From Isoetes taiwanensis (taxonomy: Eukaryota; Streptophyta; Lycopodiopsida; Isoetales; Isoetaceae), in assembly GCA_021234155.1 (NCBI GenBank), contig JAJEKV010000205.1:1223501-1287500 (forward strand): a DNA stretch of 64,000 nt, in the 5' to 3' direction. A program made the position numbers and the translations under genes. Within the stretch, counting starts at the first letter, position 1; every line of letters begins with the position of its first letter. This document shows, piece after piece, positions 1 to 12,018 of the stretch. The notes below the pieces were generated by a model that saw only the letters and a list, made by a program, of their open reading frames with translations, did not search any database and had not been told where the DNA came from.

Positions 1-485
1 AAGTCCTTATAAGCTTTACGACCAAAACAATCATTTACAAAAAAGGGCATTTCTTCTCCATTCTGGAAGTCCGGCGCCTATAAGAAGATCCTGCTGAAGA
101 ATAGCATTCAAGATCAACAGAATCCTTCTTCTGCTATGTTCAAACCTCCAGAAACCCCAAAACCACCAAAAACCACCCAAAAAAATGTGCAATAGAAGGA
201 ACGAAGCTCTTTTTCAATACTCCTCCTTTTGCTGTCTAAACTATTTTGCCAAAAAAGCATAGTGTTCCCAAGATATGCCGTGCAAGAAAGTTCCCAAGAT
301 ACGACATTTTCTCAAATTAAAAGAAAAAAAAAATCATAGACAGAGATGGCAAAGTTTCATCCAATTATTTCACACACCAGATTACTCAACAATCTCAGTT
401 GTGTAAGAGACTACCCAGATTCTGTCAGTCATCTAAGCCTCATTTTCTTTCTTTCATCGTTATAATGATAGTTTTGTGATTATTT
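1..485. other. Non-genic AT-rich stretch
   Basis: No open frame with recognisable protein similarity, no repeat ends and no RNA gene was seen here. It precedes the first LINE fragment. Confidence 0.5.
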
Positions 486-559
486 TTGTTACTAAAATTG
501 TCTAATGACAGTATCATCAATGTATTAACTTTGCGTTTAAAGGACAGGTTTCAATGGAT

Positions 560-591
560 AAATAGATACATTTTTAACGTCCACGTAGAGA
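560..591 (-). mobile_element. LINE 3'-terminus relic (tail only)
   Basis: Read on the - strand this contains GTGGACGTTAAAA followed by a TATC-like short repeat. That is the same terminal signature seen at the 3' ends of the LINE copies near 1160, 26640 and 35540. Only the last few dozen bases can be recognised, so this would be a very short 5'-truncated copy lying head-to-head with the next LINE fragment. The call rests on the terminal motif alone. Confidence 0.4.
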
Positions 592-639
592 AAACAGTGC
601 TTTATAAGGAATATGGGGGGCCATTATATTTATATTTAT

Positions 640-1183
640 ATGGGGGTCCCACCTTGGCACCAGGGCCCCAAGCTTATTTGCTTGCTTCATTGTCCAGGAA
701 CAAGCTTGTAGCTATTGCATCAATTCGCACGGGGTCCCACAGGCTACGGATTGAGACAGGTAGATGGGAGCGGTCGCAATTGCCGCGAGAAGCGAGACTA
801 TATGCCTGTTGCCAGTTACAGGTTATTGAAGATGAAAGCCATACTCTTCTGAGTTGCCCTGCTTTTGAGATAGTCCGGAATCATTTTTTGACCTTAGCAT
901 TCCATTCCACGCTTCCACAACTTCTCAGAGCACCATCTGTGCATGACTTGGCATTATACATACTTGAGGTTCTAGATACACGTCAGCAATTACTGAGCCC
1001 TCAGTAGTCATTATCTCCACTTGTCTAGTATCATCATTACTGCAAAGGGTTTTCCCTTGAAAACCTTTCGAGGCAGGGGTTTTTTAATCCTAGTAGTAAT
1101 GATTGTACTAGCCCATTGTATGGGTCCCATGACCTATTGGTCTCCGTGGACGTTAAAAAAAACTATTCTATTCTATTCTATTC
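640..1183 (+). mobile_element. 5'-truncated LINE copy: zinc-binding C-terminus and 3' end
   Basis: The open frame ending at 1007 carries the C-terminal zinc-binding region typical of non-LTR retrotransposon ORF2: IRTGSHRLRIETGRW, then C-x2-C, then EDESHTLLSCP. No endonuclease or reverse transcriptase part is present, so the copy is dead. Its 3' UTR ends TCTCCGTGGACGTTAAAA followed by an (ATTCT)n tail at about 1165-1183. The same tail block is found in the LINE copy at 32.1-35.6 kb, which places both in one family. It is probably a 5'-truncated target-primed insertion; no target duplication was found. Confidence 0.8.
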
Positions 1184-4100
1184 CTCCTTTTCATTTAAAA
1201 TTATCTCCAAAGACTATGTAGCCTCCTTTCTAACAACTCACATGTTTTGTTTAGTATTTTTCGCTCTTTTGTTAAAGTTTTACATATATAGAAAATGCAT
1301 AAACTGAGTTAGAATAGAAGTCATACGCAATTAAGGCGATGTTGTAGACATGTGTCTTTGAATGGGTTTTCATATATCCTGATACATTTGCTTCTTTATA
1401 TCAAGATAATACAACATTTGAAAGGCTCTAGAAGATGGACACTTTGATAGTCAAATTATTTAACTTGTGTGGATCTCTCAAGTGACATGCCTGCAATGAG
1501 ATAAATCCTAAACCTAAACCCTGATGCTCGTAACTTGTTGCTCATATAATTTATAAGAACATATAGACAAACTTCATATGCATAAGTTCCACCATCTTTA
1601 CAAATTTGCCATTTGTAATACTGTCCAGCAATAAAAAAACTTGACTAACATGCCCCAATATTATGATTTACTTTCAAACTATTCAATTGTGATTTAACTA
1701 ATGCTAGTATCATCAATGTATTAATTTTGCATTTAGAGGATGGATAAGTATATGCATGTGATGGAGCTAGTACAATATGGATTGCCTTCCGTGTAAGGTT
1801 ATGTTTCCATTAGTAGGACCAAACTTCAAGATTTGAAGAAATTTCGATAGCAGGCCGGTGCACCATTTACATAAGTTTTCTCTTTAAATAAACCATGGCA
1901 TTTTTGGAAATCAAAGTTCAAACTTGGGTTTCCTCCAGTCAGTTTGTGTCCATGATAATATACCCTTAAAGTAATCCTATGCGCTGGTACCCTATGGATC
2001 CTAGAGGTGTGTTGTCATATGGACCTTCAATGTAAAACTGGTCACGTATATGTTCTAGTTGATAGGAGTATAGGATTCTCATGTGGAATTGATACCATAT
2101 AGTGTTATTTCAGAGAAGTATATGATATATAATGTAGACATAATAAGATTGTTTGAAACTAATAGCATAGGACCAAAAAAACCAAACATGTTACTAAAAT
2201 CAAACCTAAGCATAAGAACAACTCAATCAACATGCCTTTGATCAGCCTCTAGGTCCCCACATCATAAACAATTCCACATCAGATTTGATTGCCCGACATT
2301 GCCACTTTACAATTCTAATCCAGGCGACCATGAAATTGTAGGCACATGTTCATTATCCTACCCTCCTCCCAGCCCTTGATTTTTTTTCTTTTCCTCTCTA
2401 AATTTGAGCCATCATTTTTTAAGCATTGTTCGAAGGACAATAATCTAGTTATGGTATAGATTAGTACATCTTTACATTAGTTCATTTAGGAACTAAAGAT
2501 ATAAGATAATGAAACAGGATTATATCTTGATGTGGCTCAATTCGATAATGATCCTGCTATTTTCTAAATGATAGATAAGGCTTAGAAAAAGAAGTATGTC
2601 TTATGTTTTGCATCAAAAGTTTGCATCTTCTAATTTTTTATGCAAGTGGAGATTGTCATAATATTTCTCGCGTAGCATACTAAAAGAAGTTGCATCTTCT
2701 AATTTTGTATGGAAATAGAGACTGGAACAGGTAATCTTCTGTCAGCAGGAATTTCTGGACGAAAAAAATGCATCCTTGATATTTATGGTGTTCCAAAATT
2801 TTTACCAGCGATTTTCTGACACCAAAAACCCAACAGAGCATCAACAAAAATTCTCAGGTTAAAAAAAGAAGGCGAAATACCAAAATATTAAGGGGGCATT
2901 TTTTTCGCCATAACAATTCTCATCTAGCAAATTAATGTTAGTGATATGTGAATAAATGCTTTTAAAGATAGATAGATTAGGCTCTTAATACACAAACTCT
3001 CTTTTCTCAGAAATCATTTTTACAGCGAGATAATAATTTGTAATTGACAACATAGTTCCCATATCATGTAGACCTTCATGTTGAAAAAGATTAAACATGA
3101 TGCATGAAGGGAATTACCATTTTAGTAGCGAACAAACAAATAGATTCACAAATAAACCAAAAGATCCAAAATCTGAAGTTCACCATCTGATCTAGTCAAT
3201 ATATGTGTTGGCCTTGGGAACATATGAAATCTCTCAGACAGTCTTAGACAACAATATTACGCCATATACATAAGTATAGTTTATAAAAATAAGGGCAACT
3301 CTAGCGGCAGAACCTGACTTACAGACTGAACATGAGAATGATCAATTTTTTTCTTAAGTCCTTGCAACCACAGCATAGCATGACTTCACCTTACATGCAT
3401 CTAGTCCAAGAACCAATAGATGCATATTTATGACAATATTATGTCAGTCTGGCTCAAGCACGTGTAATCTGCAACAAACAAACAATGGGACTAACAAGCT
3501 TAGAAGGAAATGAATACAAACTAACAAAAATGTCTGAAGAGAAAAAAAATGAGAGAATGAGTAGGGTTAACTTTTAGAGGCAGAAAAGATTGTGCTTAGC
3601 AATAGATACACCGCTCAAAAGGCTTGCCAGAACAAATATAAAATCTTCGAATGTGAAAATATCTATTGCTGTTTATTTGTTGCTATAACGCCTCCAGAGA
3701 TATAGTTTAAAACATGTTAGGAAGCAAGAAAAACAGAAGGACCTAACCTGCACGGAATGTGATCGTTAATCTACAATTCTTTTGTTGAATGTAAACATTA
3801 CATATGCATGAGTACTTAAATTTAAGGATGGGGTTACAACATCTACTCTGCAAGAAGAACATCTCTGCAATAATTTATCTATGTAATAAGATCAACTATG
3901 CCAAAACCCTCGGGCAATTGCAAAGCTATCAGACCTCCAGAAAATATTCTGCTTCAATGTTTGTCATACAAATTCTGAATGACGTAGAAGATGGGAATTG
4001 ATTTTCCTTAACCAAAGAAGCAAAATAAAATGATACGGTGATTTCGAAAATATATAGAGAGCTGATTTTTAACTGAGAGCAAATAAAAAGCTTCTAACAG

Positions 4101-4348
4101 TAGTTTGTCATAATATAATCCTCGAAACAGAGAGACTGATTTTTAGCTGAAGGCAAATAGAAATTAGTGACGTTCATAAATTGCTATATAGATAGGCTTC
4201 TCATTCATCTCAGCAAATTTTCTACAATGGTGGATAGTGGATAGCCGCACACATGCGAACTACCCACGAAGAAAAATAAAGGGAATATCCAATTATACAA
4301 CTTGGACCCCATGAAATACAATGCTAATAGATGTTTGGTCTGTGTACC
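1184..4348. other. Long non-genic AT-rich stretch
   Basis: About 3.2 kb with stops in all frames and only short open frames, none resembling a known protein. No LTR, TIR or poly(A) boundary was recognised apart from the short direct repeat at 1698-1744. It is probably old, decayed repeat DNA or true intergenic sequence. Confidence 0.5.
1698..1744 (+). repeat. Dispersed direct repeat (partner at 502-548)
   Basis: About 47 bp here matches 502-548 at roughly nine of ten positions; both share TATCATCAATGTATTAA. The copies lie 1,196 bp apart in the same orientation on either side of the LINE fragment. They are too long and too diverged for a target-site duplication, so an older segmental or repeat-derived duplication is more likely. 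Confidence 0.6.
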
Positions 4349-4429
4349 TGCCGAAAGCTTATCACCGGGATTAAAAAACCCTGCCCTTTCGGGTTTTCGA
4401 GGAAAAACCCTAGTGATAAGCCTTCGGCA
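4349..4429. repeat. 81-bp inverted repeat (foldback)
   Basis: The 17-bp arms TGCCGAAAGCTTATCAC (4349-4365) and GTGATAAGCCTTCGGCA (4413-4429) are complementary at 16 of 17 positions and enclose a 47-bp GC-richer loop. It could be a tiny foldback or MITE derivative, or an RNA hairpin. No target duplication was recognised. Confidence 0.6.
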
Positions 4430-5224
4430 AGGGGCTTGGACAAACGTAAGGCTGAGAATTCACTCCCAAAAAACCCACGAATGGAGAAGTCGAAGCTGCT
4501 GCTGCTGCCGCTTGCTAACCTGTACCTGCACATCACCGACACTAAAACAAATGTGATAAAACAAACCTCCCAAAGTGAAGGGGCTGATCACGCATGCCAC
4601 GTGACAACAAAACAAAAACCTCTTCAAATAGAGGTGCTGGTCACACGTGCCAGGCGACAAATACATTAAACAATTAAAGGGGGGAGAGTGGGTTTCAGAG
4701 AATAGAGAATAAGGTACTGCTGAGAGAGAAGGGGAAGCGCCGATGAGACGTTGATGAAGAACCACGCCTAATATAACGATCTCCCAACCAGAGAAAACAT
4801 GCAATGCATGCATGCGAGACATGCATGCTCGCCCCCTCTAGAATCTTGATCCGAGGGCTCGGATCGATGGAATTTTTTAAGGACAAGTCTAACCTCCAAA
4901 GCCATAGAGAGTTCGTCCCTGGCACTTGAGAGAGTAAAAAGAACATCCATGGCAATGATTGTTTAGGCACAGACATGCATGGGTAATAACCGCATCACAG
5001 GTATAAAACACTTTCCAAATGCAGGTGGGGTTGTAGAATAATAGTTTTTTTCCTTTGTCCTAGCAACACCGGTTTGAAAACTCAAAATACTGGCAAATGA
5101 ATTTCAACAAAAAACATGTTGGAGTTCAAACTGCTCCCAAGCAAATACAGCCTTCTAAAAAATGTAAATCAGATAACTTGCAATAAAAACATAACAACGA
5201 AGGAAACAGAGGTATTGGGTTTGT
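4430..5224. other. Non-genic stretch
   Basis: Several short overlapping open frames on both strands (for example 4460-4822 on the - strand), but none has a recognisable domain. Nothing else is supported here. Confidence 0.4.
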
Positions 5225-5859
5225 TGTTGGAGATGTGGCATCCTCATACGGAGCTCATATAATGGTGGAGTTAGCACCTATTCGGTGCCACAAATTTAGG
5301 CTTAATTCATTTATGTCTCTATTAGTAGCTCTTGTTTTCGCATATTTAAGGATCAATCAATCCTTCCATTGTCATCAAGTTTGTCTTTCTCTTCTGTGCG
5401 GTGTCTTCCTAAACCTCTACATGGTATCGGAGCAAGGCTCTAGCTAAGTCAAGCCATTGAAAGATGGACGCTAGCCCTGCAGCTCACTCTATGCTTATCA
5501 GTAGTATCCACCCTACCATTTTGCATCGACTAAAAATCTCCAACACGACAAATGAATGCTGGAGCAAACTGCTTTGAATCTGTGAGGAGAAATCTATTGC
5601 TGCCCATATGATGCTTCAGCACCGACTCTACACCACTCGCTTCCAAGATGGTGAATCCATGAGTGCTCACATTACCAAAATGCGCAACCTTATGGATCAA
5701 TTTGATGAATCAGGGCCAATCAAACTTTGTGAAAAATGTTCTGCCTATTCTGAGGTCAGAAATTGTTTAGCTCTTCTTTCCAGTAACTCCAGCATATGGA
5801 AATCTTGTTGTGGTGCTTTCAAACCATCCAGTAAAATAAGGTTCTCCTTATTCCAATGA
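5225..5859 (+). mobile_element. Truncated Ty1/Copia element: 5' LTR, PBS and gag remnant
   Basis: A 197-bp LTR-like block (5225-5421) starts TGTTGGAG, ends CTACA and contains a TATTTAA promoter-like box. It is followed directly by TGGTATCGGAGC (5422-5433), a one-base variant of the usual plant primer-binding site for initiator tRNA-Met. A decayed gag follows from about 5464. It has internal stops, but the 5608-5720 frame (MLQHRLYTTRFQDGESMSAH) resembles the Copia gag core. No pol genes or second LTR follow, so the element is broken off inside gag. Confidence 0.75.
5464..5859 (+). pseudogene. Copia gag remnant
   Basis: The product would be the capsid (UBN2-like) protein of a Copia retrotransposon. 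The first part is interrupted by stops near 5530-5580. The best open piece (5608-5859) has the characteristic block of leucines and basic residues followed by HITKMRNLMDQF, corresponding to the usual gag segment around the xxFRxLVDQL pattern. The frame then drifts into unrelated sequence. There is no zinc knuckle. It lies 30 bp after the primer-binding site, the expected position for gag. Confidence 0.65.
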
Positions 5860-8021
5860 CGTGTCATCCTAAAATTTTCATAATCCAAGTTTCCTATTTA
5901 ATAAATAGATTTCAAAATCAGCACTTGCTCTCAAGAAATGTCACTTTGAAGATATGTCATTCGTAAATGCCAGTTCCTTTTACAATATACAGATAAGATG
6001 CCGATTTTACTCAAAATATGCTTCAAAACCAATTTTGGTCCAAAATGACTGGAACCAAGGTTAAAAATGGAATTTCTATGGTGCAACAAAGGAAGAAAAA
6101 AAACTTAAAAGGATGAAGCGATTCCATTCATTGCAATCATATATAGTATGAATAAAGCTAGGTTAAGATATAATGAACATAAAGAAACATGTGTATTACA
6201 AATGTAGAACATACCAAAATGTAAAAAATGTAGATTTGGTACAAAAATGATGAACCAACTTTTAGAAATGATAAGCCAACTTTTAGAAATGAAAAGCAAG
6301 TTTATTAATCATAGGTAAACATTACAAGATGTACAAATCTCATCTAGTTGTGCAAGCACAAGACAACGCTCCCGAAGCACAATGTACTCACTCCAGCATA
6401 GGAGACTAATGATAAGAATCAATTTGGAGATACTGAATCCAAATATGGTCTCTCACTTCTTCCCTAAGGGAGGAAGAGTCGTAAGCCAATTCTTAATCTC
6501 AAGCGCACTGATTTTTCTTAACCTAAATCAGAGCACTTGCCATTTGCAGATAAATAAGTGGCTCCACTTCAAAAAGGCCATCATGAGCGAATGCCCTGCA
6601 AGAGAATTAGAAAAAAGAGCTTCAAAGGAAAGACTATAAGATGAACATACATAGTAAGAATATGTTTAACAGTAAATTTAAGCCCTCCTCCCCAAACCTC
6701 AGCAGCAAAATGTGGTACCATTCGTAGAATGGCCTATTTGGGTTAAAGCAAGATAGATTATTGCAGATGCAGCTAGTTCCAATCAAAATATGCAGATGCT
6801 TTCTAGTTCCCAAGACATAGCAAATTTTTAAAGGATTAGATCTCAAACCCAGAGGTAATATAGGTCTTGACCAACATATTTTATTCTCAATATAATGCAT
6901 GAACCTGAACGTGGCAGATGCACGCGGCACGCCAGATTAACATGCACCGTAACAATGGGTTTAGAAGGTTTGACTTGGCAGACAAACAAGGTAGAATTCT
7001 ATATCTCAATGTGCAATCATAAGCCACATTATTTTGCATATAATGCATTTGACAACCAAGGACAACCTAATATCCACCATATGCAAAGGCACATAAAGTC
7101 CATTTCTTTCCTCTTTTATCAACAAAAACAATGTAATAAGTCAGTTACAATTGCCGAAAGTTCTGAGAGTTCTAATAATAGCCATCACCAACAACTGAAA
7201 GACCCCTTACAAATCCTGAAATGAAGAAAAATTATTAAATTCTGAATGAAATATAACAGATAAAAGAAGAAATGATCATGAAATTTACCTTGACAATACT
7301 GTTGGAATGGGATGCACTGTTTGAGGGCAAGATCTTCAACAGTATATGACAGTATTTCAGATCAGGATTTATGCCATGGGAATGATACAAAAGCTACAAG
7401 TTGATATGCTATTTTGCTAGCTAAAAAAATTAATTTTAATAACCATGAACATATGTAGCAGATCTTTGCCTAAAAACTTTCACCTTCAAGGAAAACTCTC
7501 ACGTAAGAAACCACCATAATACACATTTACGAATCAGCATAAAGTCTACAGAGGAAGAAATTACAAACCATCAGCTGGAATTTAGCTTCATTTAAAGCTA
7601 TCAAGACGCATCAAAACATGAATCGGCTCCAAAACCCTGAATCTGAGAAAGATTGTTGTTGTCCGTGTCCAAATGCAGATGTCCAATACTGATTATTGTC
7701 CAAGCAGGTAATACAGATTAGGATGCAAGCAAGCAAGAAAACATGAATCTACGCACTTGCAGAGAAAGTTTGAAAATAAACAAAGCAACTTTGAAGAGAT
7801 TGCATGAAGAATACGAAAGAAAATGAGCATGAGTGTTTACAATAATGATTTGCCTGACGAAGTTGCTGGAGCTACTGCTCGATTAACCTGCTTTCGACAT
7901 TTTTTGAGCAGAGGAAGAAAAAATAGAAGGAAGCTGAAGTACTTATGCGATAAGAAAGTACTCCAAAATGGTACTCTGCACAAAATGAATGACCTATGGA
8001 AGTCTTGAATCTCTTGCACAC
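5860..8021. other. Non-genic AT-rich stretch
   Basis: Only short open frames without recognisable domains. The 6105-6299 antisense frame is low complexity and the 6895-7224 frame has no features. The left edge of the next Copia element, TSD TGCAA, is at 8022-8026. Confidence 0.45.
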
Positions 8022-8026
8022 TGCAA

Positions 8027-8220
8027 TATTAAAACTGGACAGCGACATGAAGACTACAGAACTTTGAGTGCAGAAAGGTAAGGTTTATTTGATGATACGA
8101 AACACATACATGAGTTCCAGAATTTCAGAAGCACCGCTCCAAATAGGATAACCAAATATAGCAATTCTGGCATGTGTTATCCTTAGGTATATTTTGACAA
8201 TGATTCATCTATTGTCAACA
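8027..8220 (-). repeat. Copia 3' LTR
   Basis: A 194-bp repeat nearly identical to 19855-20048. On the - strand it starts TGTTGACAATAG and ends CCAGTTTTAATA. The flanking TGCAA at 8022-8026 fixes the boundary. Confidence 0.95.
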
Positions 8221-8233
8221 TTCCCCCTCAAAA
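8221..8233 (-). promoter_or_regulatory. Polypurine tract of the Copia element
   Basis: On the - strand TTTTGAGGGGGAA directly precedes the TGTTGACA start of the 3' LTR, the position where plus-strand DNA synthesis is primed. Confidence 0.85.
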
Positions 8234-8467
8234 TATACCCAATTCGTCAGAGTTTCAACAAAATCAAAATCATTATCTAATTTTTATTTTTCACATCATA
8301 AGAGGCAACTTAACTAACTAAAACAGAAAACAAATTCTGCCAACAGATTGAAGATATCCTCCAATCCAAATCTGGATGTCTTCAGAGCTTTAACTTCATT
8401 TGGCTCCAAACCAAATTGATGCTTCAGATTTTATTGCATTCCTTCAACATTCCTTGTACAAGTGTTT

Positions 8468-9628
8468 TCAAACCTGCGACATACCAAGAGCTGCAATGCA
8501 TTTCACAAATGGCTTCTTTCCTAAAGCTTTGGTAAATACAGGAGGGGTGACGTTATGGAAGTAACAAATGCCCATGGTAGGTGTACTTTGCAAATATCGA
8601 AGCAATCTTTTTAGGGCCAGCGAATGCTCAGGGGCAGGATTATCCAAGTATTGACTCAAAGTAATGGTGGCCTGGGCAATATCAGGCCTAGTGCACACCA
8701 TGAAATGCATAAGGGATCCAACAAGTCTTCTAAATGAGAATCCACCTAAGTCAGCACAATTATAAGGCGCAACAGATGATGGCATGGTGTAAGTGGCATG
8801 TGTAACTACCCTTTTACTGTTTTGCATATCACAAGCATGCAGCAGATTAGAGATAGACTTTCCTTGATGAATTTGAATGGTCTTGGTATGCGGGTCTCGA
8901 ACCACTTGAATGCCAAGAAAATAATGTAAGGGACCTAAATCGGTCATTCTAAACCGTTTAGTCAAAGCATTCTTAGGTTCGTGCATCAAATTAGAACTAT
9001 TGCTTGCAAGAATAAGGTCATCCACATACAAAACGATAAGAATGAGTGAATCATGATACCTCTTGCTATAAATATTCCAGTCGGCTTGGCTTCTACTGAA
9101 TCCTTGCCGTGTCAAAAATTTATGGATTGTATGATACCACTGCCGTGGAGACTGCCTCAATCCATAGAGTGCTTTCTTCAGTTTGTAGACAAGATTATCC
9201 TTCCCTGCAACAACAAACCCTTGTGCTTGCTTAAGGTAAACTTCCTCATCCAATTTTCCATGAAAAAAGGTTGTTTTAACATCCATTTGTTGGATGTCTA
9301 AATCCAGCGCAGCTTCTACAGCCAACACGGTTCTAACAGAGCTCAACCTTGCAACCGGTGCGAAAGTTTCATGGTAATTAACCCCTTTAGTTTGTGAACA
9401 ACCCAAAGCCACTAGGCGAGATTTGTATTTGCTGATTTCATTTCGTTCATTATATTTGATCTTATAGATCCATTTTGAGCTCACAACCTTTTTCCCTTTC
9501 GGTAACTCTGTCAAGATCCATGTTTCATTGTCAAGCAATGACTGGTACTCTTCCTGCATGGCTGCCATCCAAGCATCTTTATGACAACTACTCATGGCCA
9601 TGGCATACCCTTTTGGTTCATCCGGCAA
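8468..9628 (-). pseudogene. Copia reverse transcriptase, RNase H deleted
   Basis: The 386-codon open frame is the RVT_2 reverse transcriptase of a Copia polyprotein. Landmarks in order: the WIYKIKYN block, YKSRLVALG, ETFAPVARL, the first catalytic region QMDVKTTFFHG, KALYGLRQSPRQWY, the active site YVDDLILA, LGPLHYFLGI, and the TRPDIA and LLRYLQSTPTMGI segments. After GICYF the frame jumps to PPVFTKALGKKPF, which normally lies after RNase H. About 130 residues of RNase H are therefore missing, apparently by an in-frame deletion. The frame is offset from the integrase frame upstream, so the polyprotein is also frameshifted. Confidence 0.9.
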
Positions 9629-10455
9629 ACACCGTTATGAAAAGCGATATACCCAGAGGTCTTACCTCGTTTCGAATTGATGTACTCCTGCATTCGAACC
9701 GTCATGTGCCGAGTTCTTGCTGATCGCCTCAAGCCATCCCGAGCAGCGTTATCAGCATGATCATTGGGAATCAAATCGTCAAGTTCACCATCACTATCTT
9801 CAGGCTCTGATGGGACATCAAGTTCCTCTTCTTCAAAGTGCTGGTCATGCTGTACAGTATCTTCCAGTTCTAGTTGCTCGTGACCAGAGTCAGAATCACT
9901 ATCTGAGCCGGAATCAGGGCTCAAATCATAGAATTTTGTTCCAATTCCCTTACCAAAATTAAAATTATTCTCATCAAATCTGACGCTTCTTCTTATTATG
10001 ACTTTCTTAGTAGAAGGAATATATAACCGATACCCTTTTATTTCTTCAGAATAGCCCACAAACATACAGGGTACAGCCTTGTTGGATAGCTTGTCACGTT
10101 TCACATGAGCAAATGCGTTACACCCGAACACCTTCATATCCACAATGTCAGGCTTTCGCCCTGTCCAAAGCTCTTCTAGAACAATATGACATGTAGCTGT
10201 GGTTGGCAACCTATTCAGCAAATAGCATGCAGTGTGCACAGCTTCTCCCCAAAAGGAGGGATCAATATCGTTTCCAAACAACATGGCCCGCGCACATTCC
10301 AAAATAGTCCTGTTTTTTCGCTCAACAACTCTGTTCTGCTGATGCTCATGTGCAACTGACTTCTCGTGCTTGATCCCATGCTCTTTGCACAACCCATCAA
10401 ACTTCCTATTGACGAATTCTCCCCCTTGATCAATGCGGATTTGCTTGAGTTTCAA
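9592..10455 (-). pseudogene. Copia integrase C-terminal part and linker
   Basis: This continues the integrase catalytic core from the preceding frame. The second catalytic aspartate lies in IRIDQGGEF and the glutamate in RVVERKNRTI, then come FWGEAVHTACYLLNRLP and the usual KPDIVDMKVFGCNAFAHV and CMFVGYSEEIKGYRLY segments before an acidic linker (DSGSDSDSDSGHE). It overlaps the upstream frame by four bases and the reverse-transcriptase frame by about 37, each time in another frame. One-base changes therefore broke a once single polyprotein. Confidence 0.9.
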
Positions 10456-11717
10456 ATCCGTTTGGTTAGCTTGACAAAATGTCCATAGACTTCAGACTTA
10501 TGCTTAAGAAAATAGATCCACAATTTTCTGCTAAAGTCATCAACGATCAACAAAAAATACCTGTGACCACCAATTGATGGAAACTTGGCTTTTTCCCACA
10601 CGTCCATATGCACAAGTTGAAGGCATTTCTCTGCTCGATGAGCGGCTCCTTTAGGAAAACGTCTCCTATGCATTTTTCCAAGCATGCATCCCTCACACAA
10701 TGTATCTGGGGTCTGAATTTTTGGCAAACCTTCTACCAACTTCTGTTTATACATCTCTTTCATCAGTAGATAGTTGGGGTGCCCCAATCTCTCATGCCAC
10801 AACTGGCTTTGATCCAACGTACATGCACTTAGAGCAGCCTTTTCGGACCAGCTCAACCTGTACAAATCCCCATCTCTATCTCCAAGAGCAAGCATATTCC
10901 CTGTTCTGTCCTTTATGAGACATTTACCATATCCAAAATGCACCAGCAACCTAGCATCATCCAGTTTAGAGATGGACAACAAATTTGCTTCAAGTTCAGG
11001 TACATGAAGGGTTCTCCTCAGCCTAATTTCTCCGCATGGCATTTCAAGTTTAATGGTCCCAACACCTGCTATATCCAGATTCCCTTTTCCAATTTTAACT
11101 CTGCTCTGCTTGACAGCATGATAATCAATGAATAATTCTCGTTTAGGTGTCATATGGTCTGTCGCTCCAGAATTCAGATACCAAATTCCATGAGGTGTTT
11201 GCGCCAGAAAACAGCCTGCCACTTCTCCAATCACCGCTTCATCATAACAATCTTGAAACCATGTGACTATGTTGGATGCCAGTCTTACAATTCCGTACTT
11301 TACCATAGTGAACAGAATCTTAAAGAAAGTGATGACAAGAATCAAAGGAAGTTTAGGTACAGGCTTTTTACCCTCTTCCTTTACATCTTTTGGTCCCTCT
11401 TTGATGCAAACAAATGCCTTTCCAGTGGACACAAATGAATCACTGCTCTCAGAGCTGTTCTCAGATGCAACTGAAGAGTCTGAGAAGTCTTTCTTTGAAA
11501 CCTTCGAAGCTTTATGAGCTTTTGCTCCTCTTTTCTTTACTTCGTCATCCCTGTTTCTTTCTACCCCTCTCTTCTTTCTTCGGTCCGGTTCAGAGCAGTC
11601 TTTGGCCAAGTGACCAATCTTGTTACAATTGTAACACTTTCTCCTGCCACTGACCAATGCTTGAACTTCCCTTGACGATGATTTTCTGGATCCTTTTTGG
11701 TTTTTCTCTTCCAACAA
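10452..11717 (-). pseudogene. Copia zinc knuckle, protease and integrase N-terminal part
   Basis: In order: a CCHC nucleocapsid knuckle (CYNCNKIGHLAKDC, C-x2-C-x4-H-x4-C), a lysine/serine-rich linker, the protease active-site region WYLNSGATDHMT, the integrase zinc-binding part (LWHERLGHP ... CEGCMLGKMH), and the start of the catalytic core with the first aspartate in HMDVW. The protease motif in active Copia elements is DSGA; here the catalytic aspartate is asparagine, so the protease should be dead. A stop lies just upstream, before the gag frame. Confidence 0.9.
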
Positions 11718-11741
11718 AAGCTGCTGGCATGCCCATTCTAA

Positions 11742-12018
11742 TTAAACTGTCTCCACTGACCCAATAATGTTCTTCACATTATTATACGAACTGGGCAAAA
11801 CAAGGAGCAAAGCTCCTACAACAAGATCTTCATCAAGTCCTTTATCCATTCCTTGCAACTGCTTTGAAGCTTGTCGGATTGTTCCAATATATTCCTCCAT
11901 ACTCATCCCTTCTTTTAGCTTGGTAGTGAATACAACTGCGTACAACTGCCCTCTGAAGCTCATCCCATGCAACTTTTGCCGATGGAGCTTCTGCAATTTG
12001 CGGCATCAACGTATCATC
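11742..12018 (-). pseudogene. Copia gag, part downstream of the nested insertion
   Basis: The frame resumes right at the edge of the inserted element (DTLMPQIAEAPSAKVAWDEL), shifts once, and continues with EGMSMEEYIGTIRQASKQL and a segment ending SSYNNVKNIIGSV. These are recognisable UBN2-type gag blocks. The N-terminal half lies 7.5 kb away at 19570-19797. Sequence on both sides of the insertion reads as continuous gag once the 5-bp duplication is allowed for. Confidence 0.85.
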
